NCBI RefSeq assembly: GCF_022513635.1
Contig: NZ_JAKWBL010000001.1
Location: 558,001 to 622,000, forward strand
Direction of reading: 5' to 3'
Origin: Paraniabella ginsengisoli
GTDB taxonomy: Bacteria; Bacteroidota; Bacteroidia; Chitinophagales; Chitinophagaceae
DNA: 64,000 bases
The notes under the pieces are model-generated. The model saw only the letters and a program-made list of their open reading frames with translations, did not search any database and had not been told where the DNA came from. This document shows positions 48,663 to 59,790 of this stretch, piece after piece (within the stretch, counting starts at the first letter, position 1; every line of letters begins with the position of its first letter). The translations under genes were made by a program, and so were the position numbers.

Positions 48663-50036
48663 TCAATATACAGCAAACTGCTTTATAAAAGGTTGTCCTT
48701 TCGATGTTTTAATTACCAATCTTATTTTTTATAAGTTGCTTTTGGTACCGATGTAATAAATTTATGACCGACAGAAGAACCGCTAACAATCATTTTCCAT
48801 TTCCCATTTTGAAAGCCCAGCACTTCAAAAGCTTTTACTCGTTGCCCGTTTACAATATTTTCCTGGATAGCGATGCGTTGTATTTGTTTGCCTTTAGGCA
48901 CTTGAAGGTCTATTGTACTTTTGTTGCCGCTTGTACTGGCAATTGGGGTAGTATAAAGTTCTTTTATTTTTTTCCAAAAGCGGCCAACGTGTCTACATCG
49001 GCTTTAGGAAGTAAGCCATTCGGATCGGGCGTAAGCCCTAATATTAAAGTAGAATTGTGACCGATTGAACCATGATACATATCAACCAAATTTTTTACCG
49101 GATAAATATGTGCTTCATCATCTGGCTCCCAAAACCACTCGTGACGGCCTTTGTAGCCACGCAGTGGTGCATCAGACATGGCCGGCATATAATATTTACC
49201 TAGAGGATCACCTTCTTTTAATAGTTTGAAATCGTTCTTAAAAATTTTATCTGTATTTGAAGCATGGGAATAAGGATATGGAAAAGTTGACCAACACGGA
49301 TAAGGCACCGTGCCTGATTCGGAACCACCCCATCTAAAGTCGGCTCTTTGTGCATTGTGATAAAACAAGCAATTGGGTTGATTTTTTTCAACAATGGGCA
49401 ATACATCGGCGCCATAAGTTTTAGGATCAGATGCACCACCATCAAACCAAATCATAAAAAGATCGCCGTAACGTGTAGTAATTTCTTCCACCATTCCTTC
49501 ACACATTTTCTTATAAGCCTGCTGCCTGTTTTGGGCAAATGCGCCATCGCCCTGCACTTTAAAATCGTAAATTCCCAAACGAGCATTCCAGCGAATGCCA
49601 ACGTAAACACCGGGTTTGATTCCGTATTTGCGACAAGAATTTACAAAGTCCTGAAGAATATCGCCTTCCCCATTTTTCCATTTTAAAGCCTTCATGCAGT
49701 AAGGGTTTACATCGCTTTGATACAAAGCAAAACCTGTTTCATGTGTTGCTGTAAGAATAGCGAATTTTGCACCGGCATTTTTTGCTGCCAATATCCATTG
49801 ATCAGTATCCAACTTTTCTGGATTGAAAATATTGTAATCAGCAATGGGGCTTGTTCGGTTATTTTTCTGATTGTATTTTTTTTGTCAAATACATGCAGGT
49901 CGTAATGAAATACAACACCTAATTCGGCTTCCTGCCATGCAATTTGAGATTGGCTGGGTACCGGTATTTGAGCATTGCTGATTAGCGCTAATAGCAGGAA
50001 AAGAACACTGGTAGTCCCCTTTATAAATTCTTTCAT
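48663..50036 (-). CDS. GH29-type alpha-L-fucosidase
   Basis: A secreted enzyme of about 458 aa expected to release alpha-L-fucose. WQEAELGVVFHYDLHVF opens the TIM barrel, FAILTATHETGFALY follows, and FMIWFDGGASD carries the likely nucleophile Asp. Three missing bases break it: an A at 49876-49883 (restores KKKYNQKNNRTSPIADYNIF), an A near 48964-48972 (AFGKKIKELYTTPIASTSG) and an A near 48723-48731 (TYKKIRLVIKTSKGQPFIK). The last two repairs add a C-terminal beta-sandwich ending FAVY, as in complete GH29 proteins. With GH88 it points to a fucosylated, uronate-containing substrate. Confidence 0.87.
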
Positions 50037-50157
50037 GATCGTTTATGATAGAATAACGTATAATTAATATTCGAAGATATTCCTATCATCTGTTATTAAA
50101 AATGGAGTATCACAAACTTATTATGGATTATGCTACGATTTTATTAGTTCTGATCTG

Positions 50158-51634
50158 TTACAGCTGGGCTGCAGGCCTTACTTCTTTTCCAATTGTGTTA
50201 GTAAGCCCATCACCTAATTGTTCTCTGTATTTCTGTGCTATTTGATCAAGTTGTTTTACTACATCAGCATGTTGATCTTTTATATCTCGGTCTTCGCCAG
50301 GGTCAGTACTTAAATTATATAAAGCTAACGGAACTTCCACTTCTAGTGTTTTCCCGGCATACCTGTCATTTTCGATGGTTGAAGGCGGACCGTATGTTCG
50401 TGATTTAGCAGCAAACACTAATTTCCAGCTCCCTTTTCGAATTGCTTTTAAGTTGTTTCGATCGTAGTAATAGACAAACTCATCGCGCGGATTGATATCT
50501 GTATTGCCTGACAATACCTCTTTAAAGCTTATGCCATCTATTTTTTCTCAGGTTTTTTCGCGCCAGTTATTTCTGCTAATGTAGGTAAGATATCGATGGT
50601 GCTAAGCAGTTTATTGCTAACCGTACCGGGTTTTATAAGCTTTGGCCAACTAATTATTCCGGGCACTTTCTGGCCGCCTTCCCATGCACTTCCTTTACCC
50701 TCTCTGTGTCCTCCGGTATTACCCGCATTATTGCCAAAGTTAAGCCAGGGTCCGTTGTCACTTGTGAAAATTACAATTGTGTTGTTCAATAAATTATTTT
50801 CTTTCAATGTTCTCATTACTTCACCCACAGACCAATCAACTTCTTCCATTACATCACCAAATAATCCTGCGCCACTTTTACCTTTAAATTTTTCGGAAAC
50901 ACCAAGCGGTACATGCACCATTGAATGGGCGAAGTATAAAAAGAATGGATTGTTCTTATTTTTTTGATAAATGATACAGCTCTGTTTGTGTAGGCCGTTG
51001 TTAACTCATCCTGATCAGCAAAAGACGAAATGACCTTTACAGTTTTATTACCGTCGATTAAAGGAAGTGGCGGATATTTTGATTTCCATAAAGATGTATC
51101 GGTTATCTTTTGACCGTCATAATCATAGTGCCACATGTCGTTAGAATAGGGTAGGCCATAAAATTCATCGAATCCGTTTTGCAAAGGCAGGTAAGGTACT
51201 TTGTGTCCCAGGTGCCATTTGCCAACCATGCCGGTTTTATAGCCTTTGTCTCTTAATACTTCAGCAATGGTTTGCTCATCTGGATTAAGTGCGAATTTTG
51301 AAGCATGATTAATAGCTCCGTGAATACTAAGCCGTGTAGGATAGCATCCTGTTAGCAGCCCTGCTCTTGAAGCGGTACAAACCGCCTGTGCTGAATAAAA
51401 GTTAGTAAAACGCATACCGCTTGCGGCAAGCGCATCAATGTTAGGTGTTTGATAAGGACCTCCGCCATAGCATACGGGATCGCCATAACCCATGTCATCC
51501 ATAAAAATGATAATGACATTGGGTGGCTGAGACTCCATGTCGGCTGTTGTCTTCGATGAAGGTGCTTCCTTTTTTATGCCGGCAAATGAGGCAAAAAATA
51601 AAATTAAGGCAGATAGTACACATACTTTCTTCAT
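50158..51634 (-). CDS. S1 sulfatase (3)
   Basis: An exported sulfatase of about 492 aa. Signal peptide to about residue 19, metal site FMDDMGYGD, formylglycine motif C86-T-A-S-R90 (VCTASRAGLLTG), where Ala replaces the more common Pro, GKWHLG, FAHSMVHVPLG and TSDNGPW. Two missing bases break it: an A near 50960-50970 (restores FIKKNKNNPFFLYFAHSM) and an A near 50545-50552 (KKPEKKIDGISFKEVLSG). It would release sulfate from a carbohydrate. The gap to the sulfatase upstream of it in the operon is 9 bases, so the two are co-transcribed. Confidence 0.9.
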
Positions 51635-51643
51635 AAAATCAAA

Positions 51644-53165
51644 TCATTTATATTTTGAATAGTTTACAGGAACATCATTAGCTTGTTTTGTACCAGGCGT
51701 TGATCTGCCGTTCTGAATTATTATTTCCAGAGTTTTGGTAAGGCTCTCTACAACTGCTACATTATCAGAGGCAATATTGGTTTTCTCTGAAACGTCTTTT
51801 TCCATATCAAACAATTGAACACGAGGTGCGTCTTGTTTTTTGCTTCTTTCTCTACAGGCGCACTCCATCCTCCAGAGCCATAAGCAAAAGCCAACTTCCA
51901 TTTCCCTTTTCTTATAGCAAAATTCCCGTTTATGGAATGATGGATGGTGCTCGTTCTTTGATACCTTCCTTTCCGTATTAATAAAGGTAAAAGGCTGTAA
52001 CTGTCTTCACCTTCATTATGCTTTAATTGTTGATTAACAATATCTGCAGCAGTAGCCATAAAGTCAGTAAGGCAAATGGTTTCAGAAGATTTGGTGCCGG
52101 ATTTAACTTTAGCAGGCCATTTTACTATAAAAGGAACACGATGTCCCCCTTCATAAATATCGGCTTTTGTGCCTTTGAAAATATAACTGGACTGATGTCC
52201 TGCTGCTTCCAATTCTTTAAGATCGGCGTTCGGTGAAACGCCGTTGTCACTTGTAAACACAATCATAGTATTGCTTTCAATGCCTGCGTCTTTCACAGCC
52301 TTTATAATTCGTCCTACCATATCATCAGTCATCAAAACGAAATCGCCATATTCATTTGTGCCTGATTTGCCCAGGTATTCTTTGGTTGGTAAAATTGGTG
52401 TATGTGGCGATGGCAACGGAAAGTAGAGAAAGAAAGGCTTCGACGTTTTGGCGTGTGCTTTAATATATGCGACTGCTTTTTGTGTAAGATGCGGCAATAC
52501 TTCTTCATGTTTAAAGTCATTACCTATCGGACCTTCGCGCCAAAAACCTTTACCTGTAGTCCCCGGAATGCTGTCAATTTTAGCAGCGGTTATCTTATCA
52601 TTTTCGATATAGAAATAGGGAGGGATATCAAGCGATGCAGTAATGCCATAAAAATAGTCGAAGCCAACGCTCTTAGGCCCCGCTGCTATTTTTTTGTGAA
52701 GTCAACCTTGTTATTGTCACTGTCTTTTTGCCAACCCAAACCTAAATGCCACTTACCAATGCATGCAGTTTGATACCCACCTTGCTTTAACAAAGAAGCT
52801 ACCGTTGCCCGGTTATTATCAATCAACATTGAATCATAACTCCACAAAACACCGTTTTGTAAATGAGTGCGCCAGGCGTAACGCCCGGTTAATACACCGT
52901 AACGAGTAGGTGAACAAACAGCAGAATTGGTGTGCGCATCAATAAAACTCATTCCATTACTGGCAAGAGCGTCAATATGCTTAGTATGGATTTTTGAATT
53001 TTTATTAAAAGCACTTACATCGCCATAACCTAAATCATCGGCAAGTATGTAAATGATGTTTGGATGGTTAGATTTTCTAATGCTGTTGCTTTGCGCTGAA
53101 GAGCGGAATGCAATTAACCCAAGGTAAAGAAAACAAAATAGACGTAATGAACTACGGTAATTCAT
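51644..53165 (-). CDS. S1 sulfatase (4), first gene of the minus operon
   Basis: An exported sulfatase of about 507 aa. Signal peptide ending RSSAQ, metal site ILADDLGYGDVS, formylglycine motif C84-S-P-T-R88 (VCSPTRYGVLTGRYAWRT), IGKWHLG, PLPSPHTPI and FTSDNGVSP. The YAWRT extension after the motif is typical of the glycan sulfatases once called arylsulfatase A-like. Two missing bases break it: an A near 52690-52696 (restores FTKKIAAGPKSVGFDYFYG) and an A near 51836-51841 (EAKKQDAPRVQLFDMEKD). It leads the six-gene minus operon; I see no perfect promoter in the 252-base gap before it. Confidence 0.9.
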
Positions 53166-53417
53166 TCAAGCATATTAAATTTTTACAAAGGTGAAAGCTA
53201 AGCAATTGTTTCGAAATCTGTTAATTATGAGGATAGTTTATACAAACTATTGCAGGAGTAATCTATGGAACTATGGTTGACGATAAAGTGGAAAAATGAT
53301 TTTTTTATGTTATAATGCTATTCACAACCTTAATGTCGAGTCGGCTATGAAGTAGGTATCATAAGCTGATCAAAGCAATATTAAACAGCCAAGTACACCA
53401 TTTTATTTGCTCTATAT

Positions 53418-53798
53418 TTATGATCTCGTATTAATGTTGCCGCTCAACCATCTTATGGCTTCCTCTATTTGCTCTTTCGGATAAACTCTAAGCTCGCCAG
53501 GAAGCTCTTTACAGGATTCGTTGGTAAAATTTTTTAATTTGTCTAAGTTGCTGATGATAACAGACCGGTTCCAAGTAGTCATATCCCTTATTGCGACCCA
53601 TAAGCTTTTCATCCACCACGTTACTGAAAAATTACTTAAATCATTATCGAGCACGAGCATATAATTAAGATCTTTATGATCTTTCATATAATTCTTAATT
53701 GCGGGAATTAAAATATTTGTAAAGTCATTTGCATCAATTGTTCCAGACGCACTGAATGCCATAATATTATCCGGAACTTTATCAATCTTATCAATCAT
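53418..53798 (-). CDS. SpoIIAA-like STAS/SEC14 protein
   Basis: A 126-aa cytoplasmic protein matching the SpoIIAA-like family: a central strand LNYMLVLDNDLSNF, a long helix with WWMKSLWVAIRDMTTWNR and a strand RSVIISNLDKLKNF. The fold is that of STAS/SEC14 domains, which bind small or lipid ligands; no partner kinase or phosphatase is nearby. The frame is intact. It sits at the right border of the sulfatase locus and is probably transcribed alone. Confidence 0.78.
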   Translation of the reverse strand: MIDKIDKVPDNIMAFSASGTIDANDFTNILIPAIKNYMKDHKDLNYMLVLDNDLSNFSVTWWMKSLWVAIRDMTTWNRSVIISNLDKLKNFTNESCKELPGELRVYPKEQIEEAIRWLSGNINTRS

Positions 53799-53979
53799 AG
53801 GTAGATTTTAAGTGTTAATATTCTTGTATATGCCAAAGTCGTACCGGAAATATTTTTTAAGTGTAAAGAAATGTTGCATTGGTAGTAAGATATTGACTTA
53901 CATGCTTAATATCAGATAGAAATAATTTGGCGAATTGATTTTTACTTTTATTAACTACTTATTATCTAAGTGAAACTTC

Positions 53980-54540
53980 TTAAAAATGGATAGGATTGAC
54001 CTTGTTTTTATGCAACTGCCTGATCATATTCTTTAGCATTATGGGAACAATGATTTTGTGGAATGGTTGAACAGGTAAGAAATATAATTTTCCAAGCAGG
54101 TTATTAAACTGTACTGTTGTTGATATAGTTATTAGCTTTTGGTTTTGATTGCTAGCAATAAAAAGCGATACCCTGAAATTGAGATGTTTATCGTCTTCAC
54201 CCATTATTATTTCATTATCTGTTATGTCAAAAATTTTAAAGAGGCCGATCATGATGCCTGGTGTCCATGTTATTTCGTTAATATATTGTTCCTTGTGCTT
54301 TATTTGACCAGGCGTTTTTAGGTTTAGTTGCCTTGCGATTTTGTTTCTAAACTTTAATAGTTTATCCACCCATCCAGGTTCGCTCAAGAAAAATGCCGTT
54401 GCTAAATCTTCTGCGTTAAGATTTTGCTTTGGGTCAGCTAACTGGCTTTCAAAACTATCTAAGTAGTCGTAATTATTGGGCGTGCTTCTTAAAAGCGATT
54501 GCGGTGGGATGGTCGATTTTTGTACTAGTATCTCTTTCAT
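53980..54540 (-). CDS. DUF2867 protein
   Basis: A 186-aa cytoplasmic protein of the DUF2867 family, recognisable by DYLDSFESQL, the EDLATAFFLSEPGWVDKLLK block with FRNKIARQLNLKT, and the late strand GKLYFLPVQPFHKIIVPIML. Its function is unknown; in other genomes the domain follows an NAD(P)-binding domain or stands alone, as here. The frame is intact. Confidence 0.8.
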   Translation of the reverse strand: MKEILVQKSTIPPQSLLRSTPNNYDYLDSFESQLADPKQNLNAEDLATAFFLSEPGWVDKLLKFRNKIARQLNLKTPGQIKHKEQYINEITWTPGIMIGLFKIFDITDNEIIMGEDDKHLNFRVSLFIASNQNQKLITISTTVQFNNLLGKLYFLPVQPFHKIIVPIMLKNMIRQLHKNKVNPIHF

Positions 54541-54809
54541 TTAAAGTTGGCAAGGGTGATTGAATTTGGATCGTGTAAAATTAGCACAGACGTGTTATCA
54601 TATTGTATAATAATACAGTGGCGAGACACTTTCAAAATTTATCCCATGTAATTTACAACCTTTGGTTTTGGGGTTTCGTCAAAATGCTAAATTTGGCATC
54701 GCAATTGTACCTAAAATTATTAACCATGAAATGAGCCGTAATCATGTATTATAAGAAACCGATAGTTATCGGCTCTATATTGGCAATTCTACAAGCAAAA
54801 AATACAAAC

Positions 54810-55306
54810 ATGAATAAAAACAAAAACTTAGCGGCTCTCACTTTTTTATTGCATCGATGCTTTTTCTTGCATCATGCTCTTCAAGTAAAAATGCACCTGT
54901 TGCACCACGCAAAGATTTTAAAGGCAACTGGACAATAACTTCCGCAAGAGTGGAAGGTGTTGAGGGGAAAATAAATGTTACTGCTTTTGATGATGCCCCT
55001 TTAACATGTTTTGAGGGAAGTGAATGGGTGTTGCCCAATAATGGATATGGATCATATACAATCAATGCAGGTGGTGATTGCCCCGGCGGTGCAAGACAAA
55101 TTTTATGGTCGCAGCGTGTAAATGGCGGCACTACTTTATTCAATTTTAAAAAGCAAGACGGTGTAAAGAAAAGTGATTCGAAGCATATTGCTGAAGGCTA
55201 TTCACTTGAAGTAACATCGTTTGCAGACAACTCTTTTGAAGCTAGAAGTCCTGTTCAGTTTGAAGGTAAGACGATCTATATTATTTACAATTTTCAAAAA
55301 AGATAG
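54810..55306 (+). CDS. Lipocalin-like lipoprotein
   Basis: A lipoprotein of about 165 aa. Starting at MNKNKNLAAL, one T added at 54842-54847 joins TFFIASMLFLASC (lipobox, Cys23). The mature part KDFKGNWTITSARVEG has the Gly-x-Trp strand typical of lipocalins, and KTIYIIYNFQKR forms the closing strand. In Bacteroidota such lipocalins often sit before an ompA gene; here a papain-like protease gene converges instead. The ligand is unknown. Confidence 0.75.
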
Positions 55307-55326
55307 TTTAGAATAAAAGGAAAATT

Positions 55327-55359
55327 AAAAAGCCATCCAGAGTTTCTGAGATGGCTTTT
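55327..55359. terminator. Bidirectional terminator, lipocalin / protease genes
   Basis: AAAAAGCCATC pairs with GATGGCTTTT around CAGAGTTTCTGA, with an A-run before and a T-run after, between two convergent genes. Confidence 0.8.
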
Positions 55360-55389
55360 GATTTATAAATTCTCTAATTGTAATTAATT

Positions 55390-56979
55390 TTATCTTTTGT
55401 CGAAAGCGACAATAGTAGCAACTGCCTGGTTAGGGCTCGCATTTACTTTAAAATATATTCGCCCATCAGCAGTAGCGGTTTGAGTTGATTGAGTGGCATA
55501 AGATTTCAAGGCGTCATTAATTTTACCCGCAAAATCGCCCTGCTTGCTATTATTTATGGCTTCATTAAATAGTGAGTAATTAATTTCTTTTTTACTTGTT
55601 ACAATGGCCATATAATCTTTGTTTCCCACATTATCGGCTTCTAAAGATTGCCCTTTTGGAAACAAACGATAACCTGTGATGCCACAATAAAGAACATGCT
55701 TGGAAACCGTTTGTCCAGGTTTTAGGTAAGGAAATAATACATAGCTGCTGCCATCTGTTTCCTGTCCAAAAATGTATATATAGCACTCAGTTGAATTTTT
55801 TACTTCCATTTTAAAACGGGTTCCAATGCTTATGGGACTGGCGGTTTGGAAGGTGTTATTACCTGTTGATTTTAATTTTATATATTCTTTTGTAGCATTA
55901 TTTACCAGGCCGATATTACATTCAAGTGGCAAAGATGCTACAGCAGAAGACTTTGGAAGTGGATCTATTCCGTATGCTTCGCGAACATATTCCTTGAAAT
56001 CTGCGTAGCGAACCCATGCTACACCATTGTTTCCCCATTGCGGTGACCAACTGTTCATGATTTGAAAAGAACCACCGTATTTCCTGTCATCATAACCGGT
56101 TACACACATTGCATGACCACCCAGGCCAACTTGAGACTGATCGAGGCCTTGTGGTTGCCAGAGATCTTTACCCATCATGTCCTGCATAAAACTCTGCCCA
56201 ACCATCATTCCAATGACCACCGGAGCATCTTTCGACAAATGTTCTTTTACAGCTCTTACACTAATCTGGTTTAAATTATCACCTTCAGTAAGCCTGGTAA
56301 ATCCATGAATGGTGTTTTGCCTTCCGGCTTGTATAGCTGTACCATTTGGAGTACTGCTACAATCCTGATCTGTATAAGGGTATTGGCTTAGTGGTACGCC
56401 ACCGTTAACTTTCATGGCTTCCATAGCGCGTTGTATATAAGAGCCCTGACAATCGTCGCCTAATCTTATTTGATTATAAAGATAGGAAGGGCTGAAAACA
56501 AGTGTGTTGGGGTCTTTCCCTGTGGCTGCAGCTGTTAAAATAGTTTGTGCAGCATAAGCGCTGCTCCAGGCCACACAACTTCCTTGTGCCCCTTGATCGC
56601 CGCGGCGAGGAGCGAAACGTAGCAATGATACAGCTTCCGGCAAAGGATTTTTATTAGTGTCATCTTCTAAGCCTTCATAAATTGAGGCTTTATTAAACTC
56701 GTTAGGGTTATAACTATAACCGCTTTGCGAAAATAATTGCTGTGCCATATCTCCAATGTTCATGTTTCCGCAACCCCCTCCGCCACGCCCCATAAAAAAC
56801 CACAGTGCGGCACCAACCACAATTATGAATATAATGCCCTTCCCTTTAAACAAACCTAGCAGGAGCGGTAATAATGCAAATAATCCGCCGCCGCCAGATG
56901 AATTGGAGCCTCCGCTACCGCGATCATTATTATAATCATTACTTTGTTCTTCAGGGTCATCAGTCATTCTTATTGGCAT
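55390..56979 (-). CDS. Membrane-anchored C1 (papain-like) cysteine protease
   Basis: A 529-aa protein with a polar N-terminal tail rich in Gly, Ser and Asn (about 1-32), a single membrane helix (about 48-63) flanked by GRGGGGCG, and then a papain fold facing the periplasm. The catalytic set is complete: Gln133 and Cys135 in GAQGSCVAWSS, His289 in GLGGHAMCVTGYD and Asn309 in IMNSWSPQWG. A C-terminal domain of about 170 residues (NNATKEYIKLKSTGNNTF onwards) resembles DUF4384. It is intact. There is no obvious pro-peptide, so activity may be controlled by location. The combination is unusual but known in Bacteroidota. Confidence 0.88.
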   Translation of the reverse strand: MPIRMTDDPEEQSNDYNNDRGSGGSNSSGGGGLFALLPLLLGLFKGKGIIFIIVVGAALWFFMGRGGGGCGNMNIGDMAQQLFSQSGYSYNPNEFNKASIYEGLEDDTNKNPLPEAVSLLRFAPRRGDQGAQGSCVAWSSAYAAQTILTAAATGKDPNTLVFSPSYLYNQIRLGDDCQGSYIQRAMEAMKVNGGVPLSQYPYTDQDCSSTPNGTAIQAGRQNTIHGFTRLTEGDNLNQISVRAVKEHLSKDAPVVIGMMVGQSFMQDMMGKDLWQPQGLDQSQVGLGGHAMCVTGYDDRKYGGSFQIMNSWSPQWGNNGVAWVRYADFKEYVREAYGIDPLPKSSAVASLPLECNIGLVNNATKEYIKLKSTGNNTFQTASPISIGTRFKMEVKNSTECYIYIFGQETDGSSYVLFPYLKPGQTVSKHVLYCGITGYRLFPKGQSLEADNVGNKDYMAIVTSKKEINYSLFNEAINNSKQGDFAGKINDALKSYATQSTQTATADGRIYFKVNASPNQAVATIVAFDKR

Positions 56980-57119
56980 AGAAATGAATTTTGATATAAA
57001 AATAAATGATGTTACACATTAAGTTGCAAATTGATTGCTGAACCATACAGGCAAAATGACTTATGTGCGGCAGCTGTCTAATATCTTTCTAAAACCTGTC
57101 AATCCTGTTGCACATTGCT

Positions 57120-57127
57120 TATCTTTG
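57120..57127 (+). promoter_or_regulatory. -7 promoter box of yidC
   Basis: TATCTTTG exactly matches TAnnTTTG and lies 25 bases before the yidC start codon. Confidence 0.55.
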
Positions 57128-57151
57128 CGCCTCAAAAAATTACAGCTCATA

Positions 57152-58989
57152 ATGAAGTTTGATCGTAATACCGTCATAGGTTTTTCTCTTTTGGCCCTGC
57201 TTTTTTCTTTTACTTTTTCTATAATTCCAAGCAGCAGAAGGCGTCTTTAATAGAACAAGCCCGTCAGGATTCTATTGCGAAAGCAATGCAACCAAAGTTA
57301 GATACAACAACAATGCGGTTAGATGCTCAAAAAGCTGACTCGCAATTACAGGTTACAAAAGCAGGTATGTTTCAGCAGGCGGTTAACGGAACGGAGCAGG
57401 TGATATTTGCTGAGAACAGTGTCTTTAAAATAGCTTTTACTAATAAGGGTGGCCAGCCTAAATATGTTGAACTAAAAAGTTTTAAAAATGCTGAAACTCA
57501 AAAACCGGTTGTGCTTGCGGCTTCAGATTTTAATAAAATCAGCTATGCTATTAACACAGCGGCTAACCAAAGTTCCCAAACTTCTGATTTATTTTTTAGC
57601 AATGGCAAAGTAGAACAAGGCCCTTCCGGTTCACAGGTGGTAAGCTTCGAACTAAGAGGTGGCGATAGCGCACAAACAAATACTTACATCAAACATCAGT
57701 TTATTATTTATCCCGATACTTATAAGATCGACTTTAACATCGCACTAACTCAGCCTGCACAGTTGCTTACGCAAGGAAATCTGAATTTAATATGGAAATA
57801 CGAAGCTCATCAGCAGGAGTCTGATCTGGATTTTGAAAGGCAGAATACTCAGGTGGGTTATATTGAAGATGGCAATTTCGATTATCATACCATTGGTAAA
57901 AAAGCTCAGTTGAGTTTGGAAAATCTGTAGAATGGGTAGGCGTAAGGCAACGTTTCTTCAATACGTTCCTGATCGCAAAAAATAATTTTTCCGGAGGAAA
58001 TATGGATTGGAGCATGCCTGAAAACAACAGCCATATCGTTTCTCAATCTACTGCAAACATGCGTATTTCAGTAACACCTGCCGCCACTGTAACTGTTCCA
58101 TTTAGTATATTTTACGGTCCGCAGATTATAACATTCTGAAAAGAGAAGGTAATGGTTTAAATAAACTGGTAAATCTTGGTCAGGGCGTATATGCTTTTGT
58201 AAGGCCACTAAACCAGTATATCATCATTCCTATTTTCAACTTTTTTAAAGGTTTTGTGTCCAGCTACGGTATTATCATTGCTTTGCTGACACTTATTATC
58301 AGGTTGGTCATATCTCCATTAACTTATAGCAGTTACCTAAGTGGTGCTAAAATGAAAGCATTAAGGCCGGAAATTGCCAAATTAAAAGCGAAACACGGAG
58401 ATGATCAACAGGCAATGAGCATGGATCAAATGAAGTTGTTCAGAGAGGCTGGTGTAAACCCGTTAGGGGCTGTATCCCGGCACTGCTGCAGATTCCGATA
58501 TTCTTTGCATTGTATAGTTTTTTTAGCGCTAATGTTGATTTAAGAGGGGTTGATTTTCTTTGGGCGAATGACTTGTCGGCTTATGACGCGCCGATAACTT
58601 TTGGCTTCAATATTCCGTTATTAGGCAATCACTTAAGCTTATTTACAATTGCTGCGGTAGTGACCAGCTTATTGATTTCCATATACAGTATGAGCATGAC
58701 GCCAGACCAAAGTAATCCGATGATGAAGTATATGCCATACATTATGCCGGTGTTCTTATTGTTTATCTTCAATAAACTTCCATCGGCACTTACCTGGTAT
58801 TACACAGTATCGAACATTGTTACTTTAGCACTTCAGTTTGTTATTCAGAATTATATCATAGATCACGATAAAATTCTATCAAAAATTGAAATAAACAGGA
58901 AGAAGCCAAAAGGTAAGTCCAAATGGCAGGAGCGACTGGAGCAGATGCAGGAGCAACAAAAACAATTAAAAGACAAGCAGAAAAAATAA
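57152..58989 (+). CDS. yidC: Membrane protein insertase YidC
   Basis: The essential insertase that folds proteins into the inner membrane. Four missing bases break it: a T in the runs near 57208-57223 (restores LLFFFYFFYNSKQQKASL), a T near 57918 (QLSFGKSVEWVGVRQRF), a G near 58125 (FYGPADYNILKREGNG) and a G near 58467 (NPLGGCIPALLQIPIF). Repaired, it has 613 aa: an N-terminal helix, a periplasmic beta domain (about 60-350) and the conserved YidC core with YGIIIALLTLIIRLVISPLT and LRPEIAKLKAKHGDD. The Lys/Gln-rich C-tail (LEQMQEQQKQLKDKQKK) probably binds ribosomes. Four breaks in an essential gene cannot be biological. Confidence 0.94.
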
Positions 58990-58999
58990 GAAGCAAGTG

Positions 59000-59030
59000 A
59001 TCCGGGTTTATTTTAAACCCGGATTTTTTT
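59000..59030 (+). terminator. Terminator of yidC
   Basis: A perfect 11-bp stem ATCCGGGTTTA / TAAACCCGGAT with a TTT loop and a T-run, ten bases after the stop. Confidence 0.88.
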
Positions 59031-59086
59031 AAGCAACTTATTGTTTATCTTGTAGCGTCTAAGGTTTGTTTGAACTATAATTTATA

Positions 59087-59743
59087 ATGAAAAATAGATT
59101 TTTTCCTATACTGATTCTTTTATTCGCAACAAAACTATCCTTCGCTCAAAAGAAAGTTACGGATGCAACAATATATTACGATATTGTTGTAAGCACAGAT
59201 AATAATACCCCGAAAAGGGCTGATATGCTTGACGGTGCAACTAATATCGTTTATGTGAAAGGTAACATGAGTCGCTCAGATTTTATAAGCTCATTAGGCG
59301 CTTCATCCACCATTTTTGACGAAAAAACAAGCACAGCCACTAACATAAGAGATTATGGGAATAAAAAATTTCTGATTACATATTCTCCTGCCGAATGGAA
59401 AACATATAACAAACGCTATGAAGGTGTAACGTATAAAATCGAAAATGAATTCAAGCAAATCGCCGGATATAAATGTCAAAAGGCGATAGGAAAACTTTCG
59501 GATGGTACTACATTCACTGTTTTCTTTACAAAGGAACTTATTCCCGTAAATACTAATTTTCAAACTATTAATAAAGGATTACCCGGCTTAGCCATGCAGT
59601 ATGATGCATCTAAAGGGAAAGATAAGGTTACATTTACCGTTTCTAATATCGAGTTCAATCCAGTGCCGTTAGCAAAATTTGATATTCCTAAAACCGGCTA
59701 CCGCGCCATGTCTTACACAGAATTCAGCAAACAAGCCAAATAA
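59087..59743 (+). CDS. GLPGLI family protein
   Basis: A 218-aa exported protein, signal peptide ending LSFAQ. It carries the family motif in INKGLPGLAMQYD (about 163-175) after CQKAIGKLSDGTTFTVFF. GLPGLI proteins are common in Bacteroidota, usually in small tandem sets near TonB receptors; their role is unknown. This one is single, intact, and framed by two strong terminators, so it is a transcription unit of its own. Confidence 0.9.
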   Translation: MKNRFFPILILLFATKLSFAQKKVTDATIYYDIVVSTDNNTPKRADMLDGATNIVYVKGNMSRSDFISSLGASSTIFDEKTSTATNIRDYGNKKFLITYSPAEWKTYNKRYEGVTYKIENEFKQIAGYKCQKAIGKLSDGTTFTVFFTKELIPVNTNFQTINKGLPGLAMQYDASKGKDKVTFTVSNIEFNPVPLAKFDIPKTGYRAMSYTEFSKQAK

Positions 59744-59771
59744 AAAATCCCGGTTTTAAACCGGGATTTTT
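59743..59771. terminator. Bidirectional terminator
   Basis: AAATCCCGGTTT pairs with AAACCGGGATTT with hardly any loop, an A-run before and a T-run after. It sits between the GLPGLI gene and a convergent gene. Confidence 0.82.
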
Positions 59772-59790
59772 CGTATAAATTTTTCAATGA

